A stretch of DNA of 41,475 nucleotides from Desulfuromonadales bacterium (GCA_013619105.1 JABXKU010000012.1:1-41475), one strand, 5' to 3'; counted from the first letter of the stretch, positions 14,214 through 23,212 are shown. The notes: a model not told the origin generated them from the sequence alone. A program made the numbers and translations.

Positions 14214-15041
14214 TCACGATCCTTTCTTTTGCAACGTACATCGCACATTGCCAAGCCCGATGACATCTTCGACCACCACCTGGGCTGGACGCCCCTGCGG
14301 ATCTAACCAGACATAGATAATACCGTTGTCGGTGTCAAAAATTTCTTTATCAATTTGAACCTTGAGCAGCAACCCCTGTTTAGGAAACTTCGGTTTCCGA
14401 GGCCGCTGTTGGTTAGCCAAAACTTCAACCACAATATCACTTGGCCCCTTGCTGGTATAAGTAGGGATGCGATATTTGGCGCCTTCGACCACGGGCCCGA
14501 AAACCCCATGACGAAAGTTGTAGAAAGCGGTCAGAATATCATTTGGCGTCGCCTTAGGCATCGGCAGTACCAAATCTTCTTTTTGCCGACCATTTCGATT
14601 AACGCGTTGGATAATGCGCTTTTGCTGCTGATCAAACAGAAAACTCTTGAGACGTGAACGCCGTTCGCCTTCCTTGGTTTTGAAGATATTTGAATCATGG
14701 CGCAGCGAGGTGAGAACACCCTTGTCTTCAAGTTGCATCAACGAGGCGTAGTGCTGGGCACGATCACTAGTGATCCAAGCGGCCACGCCCCGAGTGTTCG
14801 CTTCAAGGGTTGCCTGCCAGCGATTCGGCTCCTCTGTAGGCTGTAGGCTCAACTCAGCCTCGGCGATGCGATCAAACCATAAAAATGCAATATCATAACG
14901 ATACTGTTCGGCAACGGGCGGCATCGGAGTGTTTTTTTGAGCAACTGCAGCTTCAGATGCCCGGCTGGCATCAGAGGCGTAAAAGAGAATAAACAATAGT
15001 AGCCCAAGTCCGATCAATGGATACTTCAAAGCGGAATTCAT
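14214..15041 (-). CDS. DUF3108 domain exported protein
   Basis: 275 aa from the ATG at 15041, which has GGAGG 9 nt upstream; the longer frame to 15104 lies inside the antiporter gene. An N-terminal signal (MNSALKYPLIGLGLLLFILFYAS) predicts export. The rest is a beta-rich DUF3108 domain: YRYDIAFLWFDRIAEAELSL, RGVAAWITSDRAQHYASL, then PNDILTAFYNFRHGVFGPV, and YVWLDPQGRPAQVVVEDVIGLGNVRCTL at the end. Members are periplasmic or outer-membrane-associated proteins of unknown function, thought to adopt a lipocalin/LolA-like beta fold. The start overlaps the antiporter stop by ATGA, and the pyrophosphatase follows after 2 nt. Confidence 0.9.
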   Translation of the reverse strand: MNSALKYPLIGLGLLLFILFYASDASRASEAAVAQKNTPMPPVAEQYRYDIAFLWFDRIAEAELSLQPTEEPNRWQATLEANTRGVAAWITSDRAQHYASLMQLEDKGVLTSLRHDSNIFKTKEGERRSRLKSFLFDQQQKRIIQRVNRNGRQKEDLVLPMPKATPNDILTAFYNFRHGVFGPVVEGAKYRIPTYTSKGPSDIVVEVLANQQRPRKPKFPKQGLLLKVQIDKEIFDTDNGIIYVWLDPQGRPAQVVVEDVIGLGNVRCTLQKKGS

Positions 15042-15970
15042 AGGAAAAGACCTCCAATAAAGGCCAGATATCCACCGAGCAGTAGCAGCCCCTTCCATCG
15101 ACAAATTTTATAGCGATGTCCTAGCAGAGGTATAAGTCCAACGGAAAACAGGAGCATAATCGGCATTTGCAAGCGCAGCAGGGAAGGATCAACGGCCAGA
15201 GGCCGGATCATCGGACAGACACCAAGGACGAACAGAATATTGAAAATATTACTGCCGAGAACATTGCCGATGCTCAGATCTGTGTGTCCCTTCCAGGCAC
15301 TAAGGCCGCTGGCGGCTAACTCTGGCAGACTGGTACCGATGGCCACCACACTGATACCAATGACCAGTTCGGAGAGACCAAAGGCCCGGGCCAGGATCAC
15401 CGCCGAACGAACCATCATTTCCGCACCGATGCCGAGGCCAACCATCCCCACCAGCACTAGGAACGCATCCCGGGGCCGGGAACAACTGGCCATCATGGCT
15501 GAACCATGGTCCGCATCACCTTTGCGGCTGCGGGCCGTGCGCAGACAGTAACCGAGAAACACTAGTAACAGAAAAAACAATAACGCCCCATCGATGAAAC
15601 CGAGCTGGCCATCCCAGGCCAGCAGCAGCAACAAAAACGAAGCACCGACCATGAAAGGAACCTCGCGCTTGAGCAATGAACGGGGCACCGTCAGCGGGGC
15701 GATCAGAGCAGTAAACCCGAGGATCAAACCGATATTCGCAATATTGGAGCCGACAATGTTGCCAGCGGCAATATCAGATGAGCCTCGAAAAGAGGCCAGC
15801 AAAGAGATCATCATTTCCGGCATGCTGGTGCCGAGAGCGACCACGGTCATGCCGATTACCAGCGGGCGTATGCCATAAGAAGCAGCCAACCGGGAACTAG
15901 AATTAACCATGGTTTCGGCACCAACATAGAGAATCGCCAGGCCAAGCAGAAAAAAGAAAACGGCTATCAT
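15038..15970 (-). CDS. Calcium/sodium antiporter (CaCA family, YrbG-like)
   Basis: 310 aa with about 10 hydrophobic helices in two inverted repeats. The alpha-repeat signatures are VIGMTVVALGTSMPEMMISLLAS (GTSMPE 47-52) with AAGNIVGSNIANIGLILG, and VIGISVVAIGTSLPELAASGLSA with SIGNVLGSNIFNILFVLG. The acidic E after P in each repeat is a cation ligand in this family. It moves Ca2+ out against Na+ (or K+/Na+) across the inner membrane. AGGAG is about 10 nt before the ATG. It is the first gene of a three-gene coupled operon (antiporter, DUF3108, pyrophosphatase), divergent from an ArsR regulator 144 bp away. Confidence 0.95.
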   Translation of the reverse strand: MIAVFFFLLGLAILYVGAETMVNSSSRLAASYGIRPLVIGMTVVALGTSMPEMMISLLASFRGSSDIAAGNIVGSNIANIGLILGFTALIAPLTVPRSLLKREVPFMVGASFLLLLLAWDGQLGFIDGALLFFLLLVFLGYCLRTARSRKGDADHGSAMMASCSRPRDAFLVLVGMVGLGIGAEMMVRSAVILARAFGLSELVIGISVVAIGTSLPELAASGLSAWKGHTDLSIGNVLGSNIFNILFVLGVCPMIRPLAVDPSLLRLQMPIMLLFSVGLIPLLGHRYKICRWKGLLLLGGYLAFIGGLFL

Positions 15971-16039
15971 TTAACGAAAGTTCTCCTGATAAGTATCAGC
16001 GTTGTTGTTGGAATTAGCCGATGGACGGGCAAAAAGCGA

Positions 16040-16068
16040 TTGACATCCTAGGGTTGGAACACTAACAT
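16040..16068 (+). promoter_or_regulatory. Sigma-70 promoter of the ArsR-family gene
   Basis: TTGACA (16040-16045), 17-nt spacer, TAACAT (16063-16068), about 47 nt before the start. Downstream, CATATATTCGATTTCATATG (16070-16089) is an imperfect dyad that could be an operator. Confidence 0.55.
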
Positions 16069-16114
16069 CCATATATTCGATTTCATATGTCATTACTAGG
16101 TTTAAGGGAGCATT

Positions 16115-16414
16115 ATGCAGGACGATTTTGACAAAACCAAGAGTTTCGAACGAGAAGCGGAAATCCTCAAAGTTCTCGGCCACCCCATTCGTCTTAAAAT
16201 TGTAGCCGGTCTGCTGTCCGAAGCCTGCAATGTGAAAAAGATATGGGAATGCCTTGGTCTACCTCAGGCCACCGTATCCCAACACCTGGCTTTGCTCAAG
16301 AACAAAGGCATAATTGAAGGACGGCGCAGCGGCGTAGAAGTTTACTATTCCGTCATATCTGATCAAAGCCGCTGGATCATCGAAGCGTTATTCCAGGCCC
16401 CTCCGTCAAAATAA
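16115..16414 (+). CDS. ArsR/SmtB-family winged-helix transcriptional regulator
   Basis: 99 aa, the usual length. HTH core: AEILKVLGHPIRLKIVAGLL, then IWECLGLPQATVSQHLALLKNKGIIEGRRSGVEVYYSV (recognition helix ATVSQHLALL and the wing). The classic ArsR metal box ELCVCDL is replaced by SEACNVKKI, leaving C at two positions (ACNV and WECL). The inducer may therefore be a thiol/sulfide or redox signal rather than arsenic; this is inference. GGGAG lies 6 nt before the ATG. It is divergent from the Na+/Ca2+ antiporter operon, a plausible target, and has its own TTGACA promoter. It converges on bioC. Confidence 0.93.
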   Translation: MQDDFDKTKSFEREAEILKVLGHPIRLKIVAGLLSEACNVKKIWECLGLPQATVSQHLALLKNKGIIEGRRSGVEVYYSVISDQSRWIIEALFQAPPSK

Positions 16415-16442
16415 TCTATCCAATGTGATCTGCCGGCCTCAC

Positions 16443-17252
16443 TCATCGTGCCGGAGCGGTCGCCACCCCATAGACTACCTCATAACTGGCTGGGATTTTT
16501 CCAGCCTGTCCGTAGCGACTTCTGTAGATATTTGTCATCTCCTGAAGCAGGCTACGGGAGGCCAGTCCCCGCGGTGCGTTTGAGCTTGCATTGCCGGCCC
16601 CAATACGTTTCAGACTGCGCAGCAGGTCCGTTACTTCCCCATGATATTCGACCAGATCCTGCTGTTGCAGTTCTATGTCTTCAAATCCTGCCGTGGTGAG
16701 GGCCTGTTGAACGGTTGCCATATCCGGCAACTCATGCAGGTGCCCTACCTCCCCGCCCCTAATTTGTGCAGCCTGCCGATAGGCGGTTTTAAGTTCCCAC
16801 AGGGTGTTTCGCCCGAATAAAGCAAAAGCAAAAAGGCCACCCTCGCGCAGGATCCGGGCACTCTCGGAAAACGCCACGGGCAGATCCAAAACCCATTGAT
16901 AAACAGACGAAGAGCAGACCATATCTAGGCTTTGGTCGGCAAAAGGCAGGGATTCGGCGGCGGCATCGACAGCCAGGGCTTTGGCAATACGGCTGCGGCT
17001 ATGCAGGGTCATGCCATGGGCGATATCAGACAGAACGGGATGTAGTTGGGGATAGGTTCTACAGAGTTCATAAGATAGAGTGCCGGTGCCACAACCGATG
17101 TCGAGAAAGGTCCCCTTCTCGGGACAGCGCGCTCCCATGAGTTCCACAAGGTGTGCCACCACCTCTTTTTGCACCAGGGCATGGTGGTCATAGCGGTCGG
17201 CGCTAGTGCTGAAATTACGTCGCAATCGGCGACTATCTAAAACAGCATTCAT
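16443..17252 (-). CDS. bioC: Malonyl-[ACP] O-methyltransferase
   Basis: 269 aa SAM-dependent methyltransferase. The BioC-type start RRLRRNFSTSADRYDHHALVQ is followed by motif I LDIGCGTGTLSYEL, a motif II region AVDAAAESLPFADQSLDMVCSSSVYQWV (typical of BioC) and LREGGLFAFALFGRNTLWEL. BioC methylates malonyl-ACP to disguise it as a fatty-acid primer for pimelate assembly. Having both bioC-bioH and bioW is notable, because they are alternative ways to reach pimeloyl thioesters. It is the last gene of the operon and its ATG overlaps the bioH stop by ATGA. Confidence 0.93.
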   Translation of the reverse strand: MNAVLDSRRLRRNFSTSADRYDHHALVQKEVVAHLVELMGARCPEKGTFLDIGCGTGTLSYELCRTYPQLHPVLSDIAHGMTLHSRSRIAKALAVDAAAESLPFADQSLDMVCSSSVYQWVLDLPVAFSESARILREGGLFAFALFGRNTLWELKTAYRQAAQIRGGEVGHLHELPDMATVQQALTTAGFEDIELQQQDLVEYHGEVTDLLRSLKRIGAGNASSNAPRGLASRSLLQEMTNIYRSRYGQAGKIPASYEVVYGVATAPAR

Positions 17253-18055
17253 TGCCGGCAGAACTCGCGCCAGAGCTGAAAGGTTTCCTCGGGATTACTG
17301 AGAAAAGGGGCATGCCCCGCCTTGGCCAGAGGCTTAAAATTGGCCTCAGGTAAAGCATCGGCCAAATAACGTCCAGCGCCGAGGGGAACAATAGCATCTT
17401 TGACCCCGTGCATAATCAGGGTGGCTACCTTCAGGTCAGCCAACTGTAAGCGCAAATCACTAATCCGCAAGGTCTCAAGAGCCGCCAGGGCCGCTTCGGC
17501 TTGCGGTGGAATGACCGAAGGTGAAAGATTCTCGGTGAGCCATTGCAAACGTTGTTCGCTTAGTTCCCCCGGAGCGAATTGCTGGCCAAAAAAATCGTCC
17601 AGAGTCCTGGCAAAACGTCGCTGCAGGCCCCGGGCCATGATCCGTACCTGTCCATTGGGCAATCCATGGGGCCAGTCCTCTTCAGTTACGAATCGCGGTG
17701 TGGTAGACACCAGCAGTAAACGGCGGATTCGCTGATTTGCTAAGGCCGCAAGCCTCAAGGCAATCTGACCGCCAAGGGACCAGCCCAGCAAACAAACCCC
17801 GTTAAGATTCAGGCCTTCCATCCATGAAGCCAAATCTTCGGCCAATGGATTAAGTCCATAATCGACGCCTGCTGATGATTGACCGTGTCCTGGCAGATCA
17901 GGGGCCAGCACACAAAATTCGTTACTTAAGGCCTGTAAAGCTTCACTAAAAACCGCTGAAGACATGGCCCAGCCGTGAAGCAGCACCAGGGTCGGACCGC
18001 TGCCGGCCTGCCGGTAGCTTATGACCCGACCGTCTGCTAAACGCCATTCTTTCAT
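17249..18055 (-). CDS. bioH: Alpha/beta hydrolase, BioH-like pimeloyl-ACP methyl ester esterase
   Basis: 268 aa from the ATG at 18055. The frame extends to 18151 inside bioF, but AAGGAG lies 7 nt before the inner ATG. LLHGWAMSSAVF forms the oxyanion region, with the nucleophile in GWSLGG (S93), the acid in HGVKDAIVP (D220) and the base in KAGHAPFLSNPE (H248). BioH cleaves the methyl ester of pimeloyl-ACP after chain extension. The assignment as BioH rather than a generic hydrolase rests on the HGW and GWSLGG context and on its place between bioF and bioC. The start overlaps the bioF stop, and its own stop overlaps the bioC start. Confidence 0.88.
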   Translation of the reverse strand: MKEWRLADGRVISYRQAGSGPTLVLLHGWAMSSAVFSEALQALSNEFCVLAPDLPGHGQSSAGVDYGLNPLAEDLASWMEGLNLNGVCLLGWSLGGQIALRLAALANQRIRRLLLVSTTPRFVTEEDWPHGLPNGQVRIMARGLQRRFARTLDDFFGQQFAPGELSEQRLQWLTENLSPSVIPPQAEAALAALETLRISDLRLQLADLKVATLIMHGVKDAIVPLGAGRYLADALPEANFKPLAKAGHAPFLSNPEETFQLWREFCRQ

Positions 18056-19227
18056 CGAGGAACTCCTTGCACAGCTTGTACAACCGCTTGGGCCGCAGCA
18101 CTCAGGTCGGCCGGCTGATGAACTGCCATCAAAGTTGCCCGCAAACGACAACTGCCGCTCGGCACCGTGGGGGGGCGAATCCCTTGCACAAAGTATCCTT
18201 CAGCTAACAATCGCTGGCTAACAGCCATGGTCGGTTCAGGATCGACGGTAATCACCGGCACAATGGGACTTGAATGCTCTATTACCGTCAGCCCCCCCGC
18301 GCGTAAACCGGCAACAAAGAGTGTCCGGTTTTCCCTTAATCGTTGTCGCAAATGGGCGCCTTCCTCACCGGCTACGATTTCCAAGGCGGCTGAAGCGGCG
18401 GCGGGTACTGCTGGAGGCAGGCTAGTGGAAAAGATGAAGGACCGTGCCCGATTGATGAGAAGTTCTATGGCCGCAGCAGGTCCAGCCAGATAGGCGCCAG
18501 CTCCTCCCAGGGCTTTGCCCAGAGTGCCCATGTGCAGATCGATTTCTGTGAGACAGCCTAGATGTTCACCGCTACCACGACCTGAGGCACCTAAAACCCC
18601 AGTACCGTGTGCGTCATCGACCATCAGCAGTGCATCGTAGCGATTTTTGAGTCGCACCAGTTCGGGCAGCGGCGCACTATCACCATCCATGCTGAATACA
18701 CCATCGGTAACGATCAGCCAGCGACCTTTGCGATGAGAAGACTCCTGCGCCATAAGGGTCTCGAGAGCCGCAACATCTCCATGGGGATAAATGACCGTGC
18801 GGGCCTTGCTTAAACGACAACCATCGATTATCGAAGCGTGATTAAGGGCGTCGGAGAAGATCAAGTCCCCCTCCTCAAACAGCGCCTGTAAAATGCCACT
18901 GTTGGCCGCATAGCCGGAATTAAACAGCAAAGCGCGTTCGCTGCCCTTAAAGGCGGCCAGGCCCTCTTCTAGGCGCTGATGACAGCTCATAGAGCCCGAT
19001 ATAAGTCGACTGCCACCACTGCCGGCACCAAAGCGGGATGTCGCCTTGCGAGACGCTTCGATGACCTTAGGGTGAGTCGCTAAGCCAAGATAGTTATTGG
19101 AACAAAGGAGTAAGACTCTTTGACCATCGATTTCGACATAAGCGCCTTGATCGCTAGTGACCGTACGTAAACGACGAAGCAATCCCCTTTGATCAAGGCT
19201 ATTGAGCTGGTTTTGCCAGCCGATCAT
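18052..19227 (-). CDS. bioF: 8-amino-7-oxononanoate synthase
   Basis: 391 aa PLP enzyme of the alpha-oxoamine synthase family. Motifs in order: LLCSNNYLGLATHP, GAGSGGSRLISGSM, ALLFNSGYAANSG, SDALNHASIIDGCRLS, TDGVFSMDGDSAPL, MVDDAHGTGVLG, and the PLP lysine in HMGTLGKALGGAGAY (K238). It condenses pimeloyl-CoA (or -ACP) with L-alanine, the first ring-assembly step of biotin synthesis, in the cytosol. The start overlaps the end of bioW by 4 nt (ATGA), and bioH follows with the same overlap, so all four genes are translationally coupled. Confidence 0.97.
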   Translation of the reverse strand: MIGWQNQLNSLDQRGLLRRLRTVTSDQGAYVEIDGQRVLLLCSNNYLGLATHPKVIEASRKATSRFGAGSGGSRLISGSMSCHQRLEEGLAAFKGSERALLFNSGYAANSGILQALFEEGDLIFSDALNHASIIDGCRLSKARTVIYPHGDVAALETLMAQESSHRKGRWLIVTDGVFSMDGDSAPLPELVRLKNRYDALLMVDDAHGTGVLGASGRGSGEHLGCLTEIDLHMGTLGKALGGAGAYLAGPAAAIELLINRARSFIFSTSLPPAVPAAASAALEIVAGEEGAHLRQRLRENRTLFVAGLRAGGLTVIEHSSPIVPVITVDPEPTMAVSQRLLAEGYFVQGIRPPTVPSGSCRLRATLMAVHQPADLSAAAQAVVQAVQGVPR

Positions 19228-20030
19228 GATTCTTCACCCCAAGGTTGAGCCCGGTGCAATTGGCCAATTCGATCGAAAAGCATGGGCTTGGTTTGCAGGT
19301 AATCGATAAGTTCGGACAAATTATGTTCCCCCGAAGCGAGAAAAAATACCCGACCGCCTCGTTCATCACCAATAGGTTTCAGGTGAGGAAACCGGACATA
19401 ACCCTGCTGAGCGCTGGCTACATAGCCGGCGGTATAACCAGGATCATCGGACCAACAGAGCTCAGCTACGATTCCGGGAGTTGTAAGCACCTTGGCGGCT
19501 AAAACCAGAGCTTCGCGAACATGGGCATTATCCAGCCCCAAAGCTTGTAGACCCTGGATCAGTTCCTGCTGGGCTTGCTCAGTTAGGTCCATGCGACTGA
19601 CACGAACCCCCCGGGCCTGATCCGGCTCAAGACGATTACCGTTTTTGGCATCGATGAGCATCGCTCCTCGCATACTGCGACCGTCGGGCGCTGCACCGGA
19701 AGCCATCGCAGCCATCGCCCCATCAATCGCCAAAGAGGACACGCCAGACTTTAGCAAAATGGTGGCCGCTGCTCGACGACCTTGATGATAATCATCCACC
19801 AGATAGGTATGCAAGTCAGGCAATGCTCCATAATCGATTTGCCCGGTAGCTACTTCTTCGATGGTAAGTTGAATTTTTTCCGCTCTGCCTCGCATATGAC
19901 CTAATGCTCTTTTCACCATGCCTGCAGCTAACCGCTCAAGGTCGTCCTCGGTACTCAGGTGTTCGGCACCAGAGAGATGTCGTCCATGACGGGAAGCTTG
20001 CATACGTATGCTAAATAGAGGACGTTTCAT
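19224..20030 (-). CDS. bioW: 6-carboxyhexanoate--CoA ligase (pimeloyl-CoA synthetase)
   Basis: 268 aa. The BioW signature start is LFSIRMQASRHGRHLSGAEHL. Other conserved parts are TILLKSGVSSLAIDGAMAAM, SMRGAMLIDAKNGNRLEPDQARGVRVSRMD, VLTTPGIVAELCWSDDPGYTAGYV and GGRVFFLASGEHNLSELIDYL. It activates free pimelate to pimeloyl-CoA with ATP and CoA. The annotated ATG has only a weak ribosome site; an inner ATG ten codons on would cut the conserved FSIR start, so the first is kept. It is first in a bioW-bioF-bioH-bioC operon behind a BirA-like operator. bioA, bioB and bioD are not in the window. Confidence 0.95.
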   Translation of the reverse strand: MKRPLFSIRMQASRHGRHLSGAEHLSTEDDLERLAAGMVKRALGHMRGRAEKIQLTIEEVATGQIDYGALPDLHTYLVDDYHQGRRAAATILLKSGVSSLAIDGAMAAMASGAAPDGRSMRGAMLIDAKNGNRLEPDQARGVRVSRMDLTEQAQQELIQGLQALGLDNAHVREALVLAAKVLTTPGIVAELCWSDDPGYTAGYVASAQQGYVRFPHLKPIGDERGGRVFFLASGEHNLSELIDYLQTKPMLFDRIGQLHRAQPWGEES

Positions 20031-20060
20031 GGCTCGAAAACTAGCATGGTCATTGAAATG

Positions 20061-20092
20061 TTGTCAACCAAGCAAAGGCCATGAGTTGACAG
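20061..20092 (-). promoter_or_regulatory. BirA-type biotin operator before bioW
   Basis: TTGTCAACC (20061-20069) and AGTTGACAG (20084-20092) form an inverted repeat with a 14-nt spacer, the half-site pattern and spacing of BirA boxes. It covers a minus-strand TTGACA (20067-20062), so repressor binding would block the -35 region. The -10 is not clear. Confidence 0.7.
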
Positions 20093-20113
20093 CCTTGAGG
20101 CCGTGATTTGACA

Positions 20114-20140
20114 TAAAAAAAGGCCGCCAGAAGGCGGCCT
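20114..20140 (-). terminator. Rho-independent terminator of the xseA-xseB-ispA-dxs operon
   Basis: AGGCCGCC (20121-20128) / GGCGGCCT (20133-20140), loop AGAA, followed by seven minus-strand T (20120-20114). About 100 nt after the dxs stop. Confidence 0.85.
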
Positions 20141-20237
20141 GGTCAGTTAAACAGAGTCTTAGCTAGCTTTCATCCAGAAACGGCTCTTTTCCCATATGAA
20201 AACTGCACTGTGTCCATCCAATGTTTCCGGATGGGCA

Positions 20238-22142
20238 CTAGCTAAGGGTGCTATCGGCTGGTTCGGCTTTGTCCCTGTTGCAAAATTGACGAATCTGATC
20301 GGCAATTCCTGGGCCATCGATACCACAAAGGCTGCGAAGTTCCTGTTGGGTGCCCTGCTCGACAAAGCTATCGGGCAGGCCCAAGCGCAGAACGCGCGGG
20401 GTTAATTGTTCTACCGCGAGCAATTCAAGGACCGCAGAACCGAATCCCCCGGCTAATACATTTTCCTCAACGGTAAAAACTAGACCGGTTCGGCGAGCTT
20501 CTTCAGAGATCAATCGTCGATCAAGAGGTGCGAGGAACCGGGCGTCGACTACGGCCAGGGACAATCCTTCCTTTTCCAAAACAGCCGCGGCCTGGAGGGC
20601 ATCACGGCAAACAACACCCAGAGCAAAAATGACACCGTCAGTGCCATCCCGAAGTTTCTCGCCTCGACCAATATCGGCAGCAGCGGGCAGATCCCCAAGG
20701 GACAGTCCGAGGGTTTGCCCCCGTGGATAACGATAAGCAAAAGGCCCATCGACGGTGGTAGCGGTTACCATGGCCCGCTGAAGTTCCAATTCGTCCCGCG
20801 GCGCCATAATGGTCAGGTTGGGAATATGGCGTAAAAAGGAGAAATCGAACACACCATGATGAGTGGGGCCATCCGCTCCAACCAGACCGGCCCGGTCTAT
20901 CGCAAAGGTGACTGGCAGATTCTGCAAGGCGACATCGTGCAGCACATTGTCGTAAGCCCGCTGCAAAAAGGTCGAATAGAGTGCCACCGTGGGCCGCAGA
21001 CCCTGGCAGGCCAGGCCGGCGGCAAAAGTGACTGCGTGCTGCTCGGCGATACCGACATCGAAAAACCGTTCCGGAAAACGCTGGGAAAAGTCCTTCAGCC
21101 CGGTCCCTTCGAGCATGGCGGCGGTAATGGCGACGATCCGTTCATCCTTTTCAGCTAACTCGACCAGGGTTTTACCGAACACACTGGTATAGCTGACCGC
21201 GCCACCTTTGCTGGCCTTGGGACGACCAGTCTCCCGATCAAAGGGGCCGATGCCATGAAACAAGGAGGGGTTTTGTTCGGCGGGTTGGTAGCCGCGCCCC
21301 TTGCGGGAAACCACGTGAACCAGTACCGGCCCATCAAGATTGACCACATTTTCAAAAGCGTCGATCAGCTGATCCAGACGATGGCCGTTAAGGGGACCGA
21401 CATATTCGAAGCCGAGGGCTTCGAAGAGCATGCCCGGGGTAAAGAATCCCTTGAGGGACTCTTCGGCGCGACGGGCGACCTTCAGTAGATCCTTGCCAAA
21501 GCGCGGCACGTGATTGAGAAAGTTCTCCGCCTCTTTTTTTAGCCGTACCACCAGTTCTGAGGTGAGTTTACGATTGATAAGGGAAGAGATCGCACCGACA
21601 TTGGGCGAAATTGACATCTCGTTGTCGTTAAGCACGACGATGAGGTTTTTCTTCAAATGACCGGCGTGGTTGAGTCCCTCAAAGGCCATGCCACCGGTCA
21701 AGGAGCCATCGCCGATGACAGCAACCATTTTCTGCTGCTTTTTCTGACAGTCGCGAGCGGCCGCCATACCGAGAGCGGCAGAGATGGAGGTGCTACTATG
21801 GCCGACATCGAAGGCATCGTGAGGACTTTCCTGACGCTTGGGAAAACCACTGATACCGCCGAACTGGCGTAGGGTGTGAAAACTGTCCAAACGACCGGTG
21901 AGCAGCTTGTGGGCGTAGGCCTGATGACCCACGTCCCAGACAATTTTGTCTTCCGGAGAGTTCAACACACGATGCAGGGCTAGGGTCAGTTCGACGACTC
22001 CCAGGGAGCTGGCCAGATGGCCACCGGTGGCGGATACCGTGGATATGATCTTCTCACGCAATTCACCGGCAAGTTGCTCCAGTTCGGCGTAGGACAGGTC
22101 TTTCAATTCGGCAGGAGATTGCAGTTGTGGCAGAATACTCAT
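20238..22142 (-). CDS. dxs: 1-deoxy-D-xylulose-5-phosphate synthase
   Basis: 634 aa from the ATG at 22142 (GGAG 10 nt upstream; the longer frame to 22172 starts inside a repeat element). A thiamin-diphosphate transketolase-like enzyme that joins pyruvate and glyceraldehyde 3-phosphate, the entry step of the MEP isoprenoid pathway. Motifs: [48 protein letters not shown], the ThDP-binding IGDGSLTGG (143-151) with LNDNEMSI, then [37 protein letters not shown], and the C-terminal [18 protein letters not shown]. It is the last gene of xseA-xseB-ispA-dxs. The 148-bp MITE-like insert upstream separates it from ispA. Confidence 0.98.
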   Translation of the reverse strand: MSILPQLQSPAELKDLSYAELEQLAGELREKIISTVSATGGHLASSLGVVELTLALHRVLNSPEDKIVWDVGHQAYAHKLLTGRLDSFHTLRQFGGISGFPKRQESPHDAFDVGHSSTSISAALGMAAARDCQKKQQKMVAVIGDGSLTGGMAFEGLNHAGHLKKNLIVVLNDNEMSISPNVGAISSLINRKLTSELVVRLKKEAENFLNHVPRFGKDLLKVARRAEESLKGFFTPGMLFEALGFEYVGPLNGHRLDQLIDAFENVVNLDGPVLVHVVSRKGRGYQPAEQNPSLFHGIGPFDRETGRPKASKGGAVSYTSVFGKTLVELAEKDERIVAITAAMLEGTGLKDFSQRFPERFFDVGIAEQHAVTFAAGLACQGLRPTVALYSTFLQRAYDNVLHDVALQNLPVTFAIDRAGLVGADGPTHHGVFDFSFLRHIPNLTIMAPRDELELQRAMVTATTVDGPFAYRYPRGQTLGLSLGDLPAAADIGRGEKLRDGTDGVIFALGVVCRDALQAAAVLEKEGLSLAVVDARFLAPLDRRLISEEARRTGLVFTVEENVLAGGFGSAVLELLAVEQLTPRVLRLGLPDSFVEQGTQQELRSLCGIDGPGIADQIRQFCNRDKAEPADSTLS

Positions 22143-22164
22143 TGCTGGACGTACTCCATGGTTT

Positions 22165-22312
22165 GATGGCATCGCAAAAAGTTCGCCCTACGGCGTTACG
22201 GTGTTTTTTCAGGACCTCGACATACTAGATGTATGCCTTCACCCCTGGAAAATACCAGGTTTGTAGGACGAAATCTTTGCTTAGCCATTCTATAAGTTTT
22301 TGCGAATGCATC
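22165..22312. repeat. MITE-like element between ispA and dxs
   Basis: The ends are imperfect inverted repeats: GATGGCATCGCAAAAAGTTCG (22165-22185) against ATAAGTTTTTGCGAATGCATC (22292-22312). Inside are small dyads such as CATACTAGATGTATG and CCTGGAAAATACCAGG. No coding potential. Its size, terminal repeats and position inside an operon suit a miniature inverted-repeat element. Confidence 0.55.
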
Positions 22313-22321
22313 ATGGTTGTA

Positions 22322-23212
22322 TTAAAAGGAGCGATCGACGATGTAATGGGCGATCTGGCGCAAAGGTTCGGCAGCCTCACCGAATTCAGCCAGGCTTTCC
22401 AACGCCAGATCCCGTAGATCTCGAGCCCGTTGTCGTGCGACGCTCAATCCCAGCAGCGCCGGATAGGTCGCCTTGCCCCGTGCTTCGTCGCTGCCGACAT
22501 CCTTGCCTAGCAGTTCCTGGTCGCCAACGATATCAAGGATATCATCGGCCACCTGAAAGGCCAGGCCCGCCGCCTCTGCATAACGGGTCAAGGAATCGTA
22601 GGCTGTTTCATTCACCCCGCCGAGCAGAGCGCCGACCTGTACCGAGGCCAGAATCAACGCGCCGGTCTTATGGGTATGGATATATTCGAGGGTCGGCAGA
22701 TTGATCTCCTTGCCTTCCGATTCCATATCGACCACCTGACCGCCAACCATGCCTCTAGATCCGGCGCAGCGGGCAACAATATGCATGGCCTTACGGCAGG
22801 CATCCTCAGTCTGCGAACTGTCGACGGCCATGCCGGACAGTAGAATGAACGCTTCGGTCAACAGAGCGTCACCGGCCAATATCGCCAGGGCTTCGCCGTA
22901 AACCTTGTGGCAGGTGGGCCGGCCACGGCGAAAATCATCGTCATCCATGGCGGGCAGATCGTCATGGATCAAAGAATAGGTATGGATCATCTCCATAGCG
23001 CAGGCTGCAGGTAGAACCCGTTCGGTATCGCCACCAACCGCTTCGCAAGCGGCCAGCATGAGGATCGGACGCAGCCGTTTGCCGCCGGCAAAAACCGAGT
23101 AGCGCACTGCCTGATGAAGACGTTCCGGCAAGGTGTCTGCCGCGGGCAGGTGGTGGTCCAGAGCGGCGTCTATACGCTGTTGGCGGTGCTTTAGGTAACT
23201 ATTGAGATCCAT
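22322..23212 (-). CDS. ispA: Farnesyl/geranyl diphosphate synthase
   Basis: 296 aa trans-isoprenyl diphosphate synthase. GGKRLRP (43-49) binds IPP. The first aspartate-rich motif is HDDLPAMDDDDFRRGRPTCH (D84, D85, D90), with the two-residue insert typical of bacterial FPP synthases. The second is VADDILDIVGDQELLGKDVGSD (D223, D224, D227). It condenses DMAPP and IPP to C15 (or C20) diphosphate for quinones and undecaprenyl phosphate. It follows xseB by 19 nt and precedes dxs, so precursor supply (Dxs) and chain start (IspA) share one operon. The exact product length cannot be told from the sequence. Confidence 0.96.
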   Translation of the reverse strand: MDLNSYLKHRQQRIDAALDHHLPAADTLPERLHQAVRYSVFAGGKRLRPILMLAACEAVGGDTERVLPAACAMEMIHTYSLIHDDLPAMDDDDFRRGRPTCHKVYGEALAILAGDALLTEAFILLSGMAVDSSQTEDACRKAMHIVARCAGSRGMVGGQVVDMESEGKEINLPTLEYIHTHKTGALILASVQVGALLGGVNETAYDSLTRYAEAAGLAFQVADDILDIVGDQELLGKDVGSDEARGKATYPALLGLSVARQRARDLRDLALESLAEFGEAAEPLRQIAHYIVDRSF

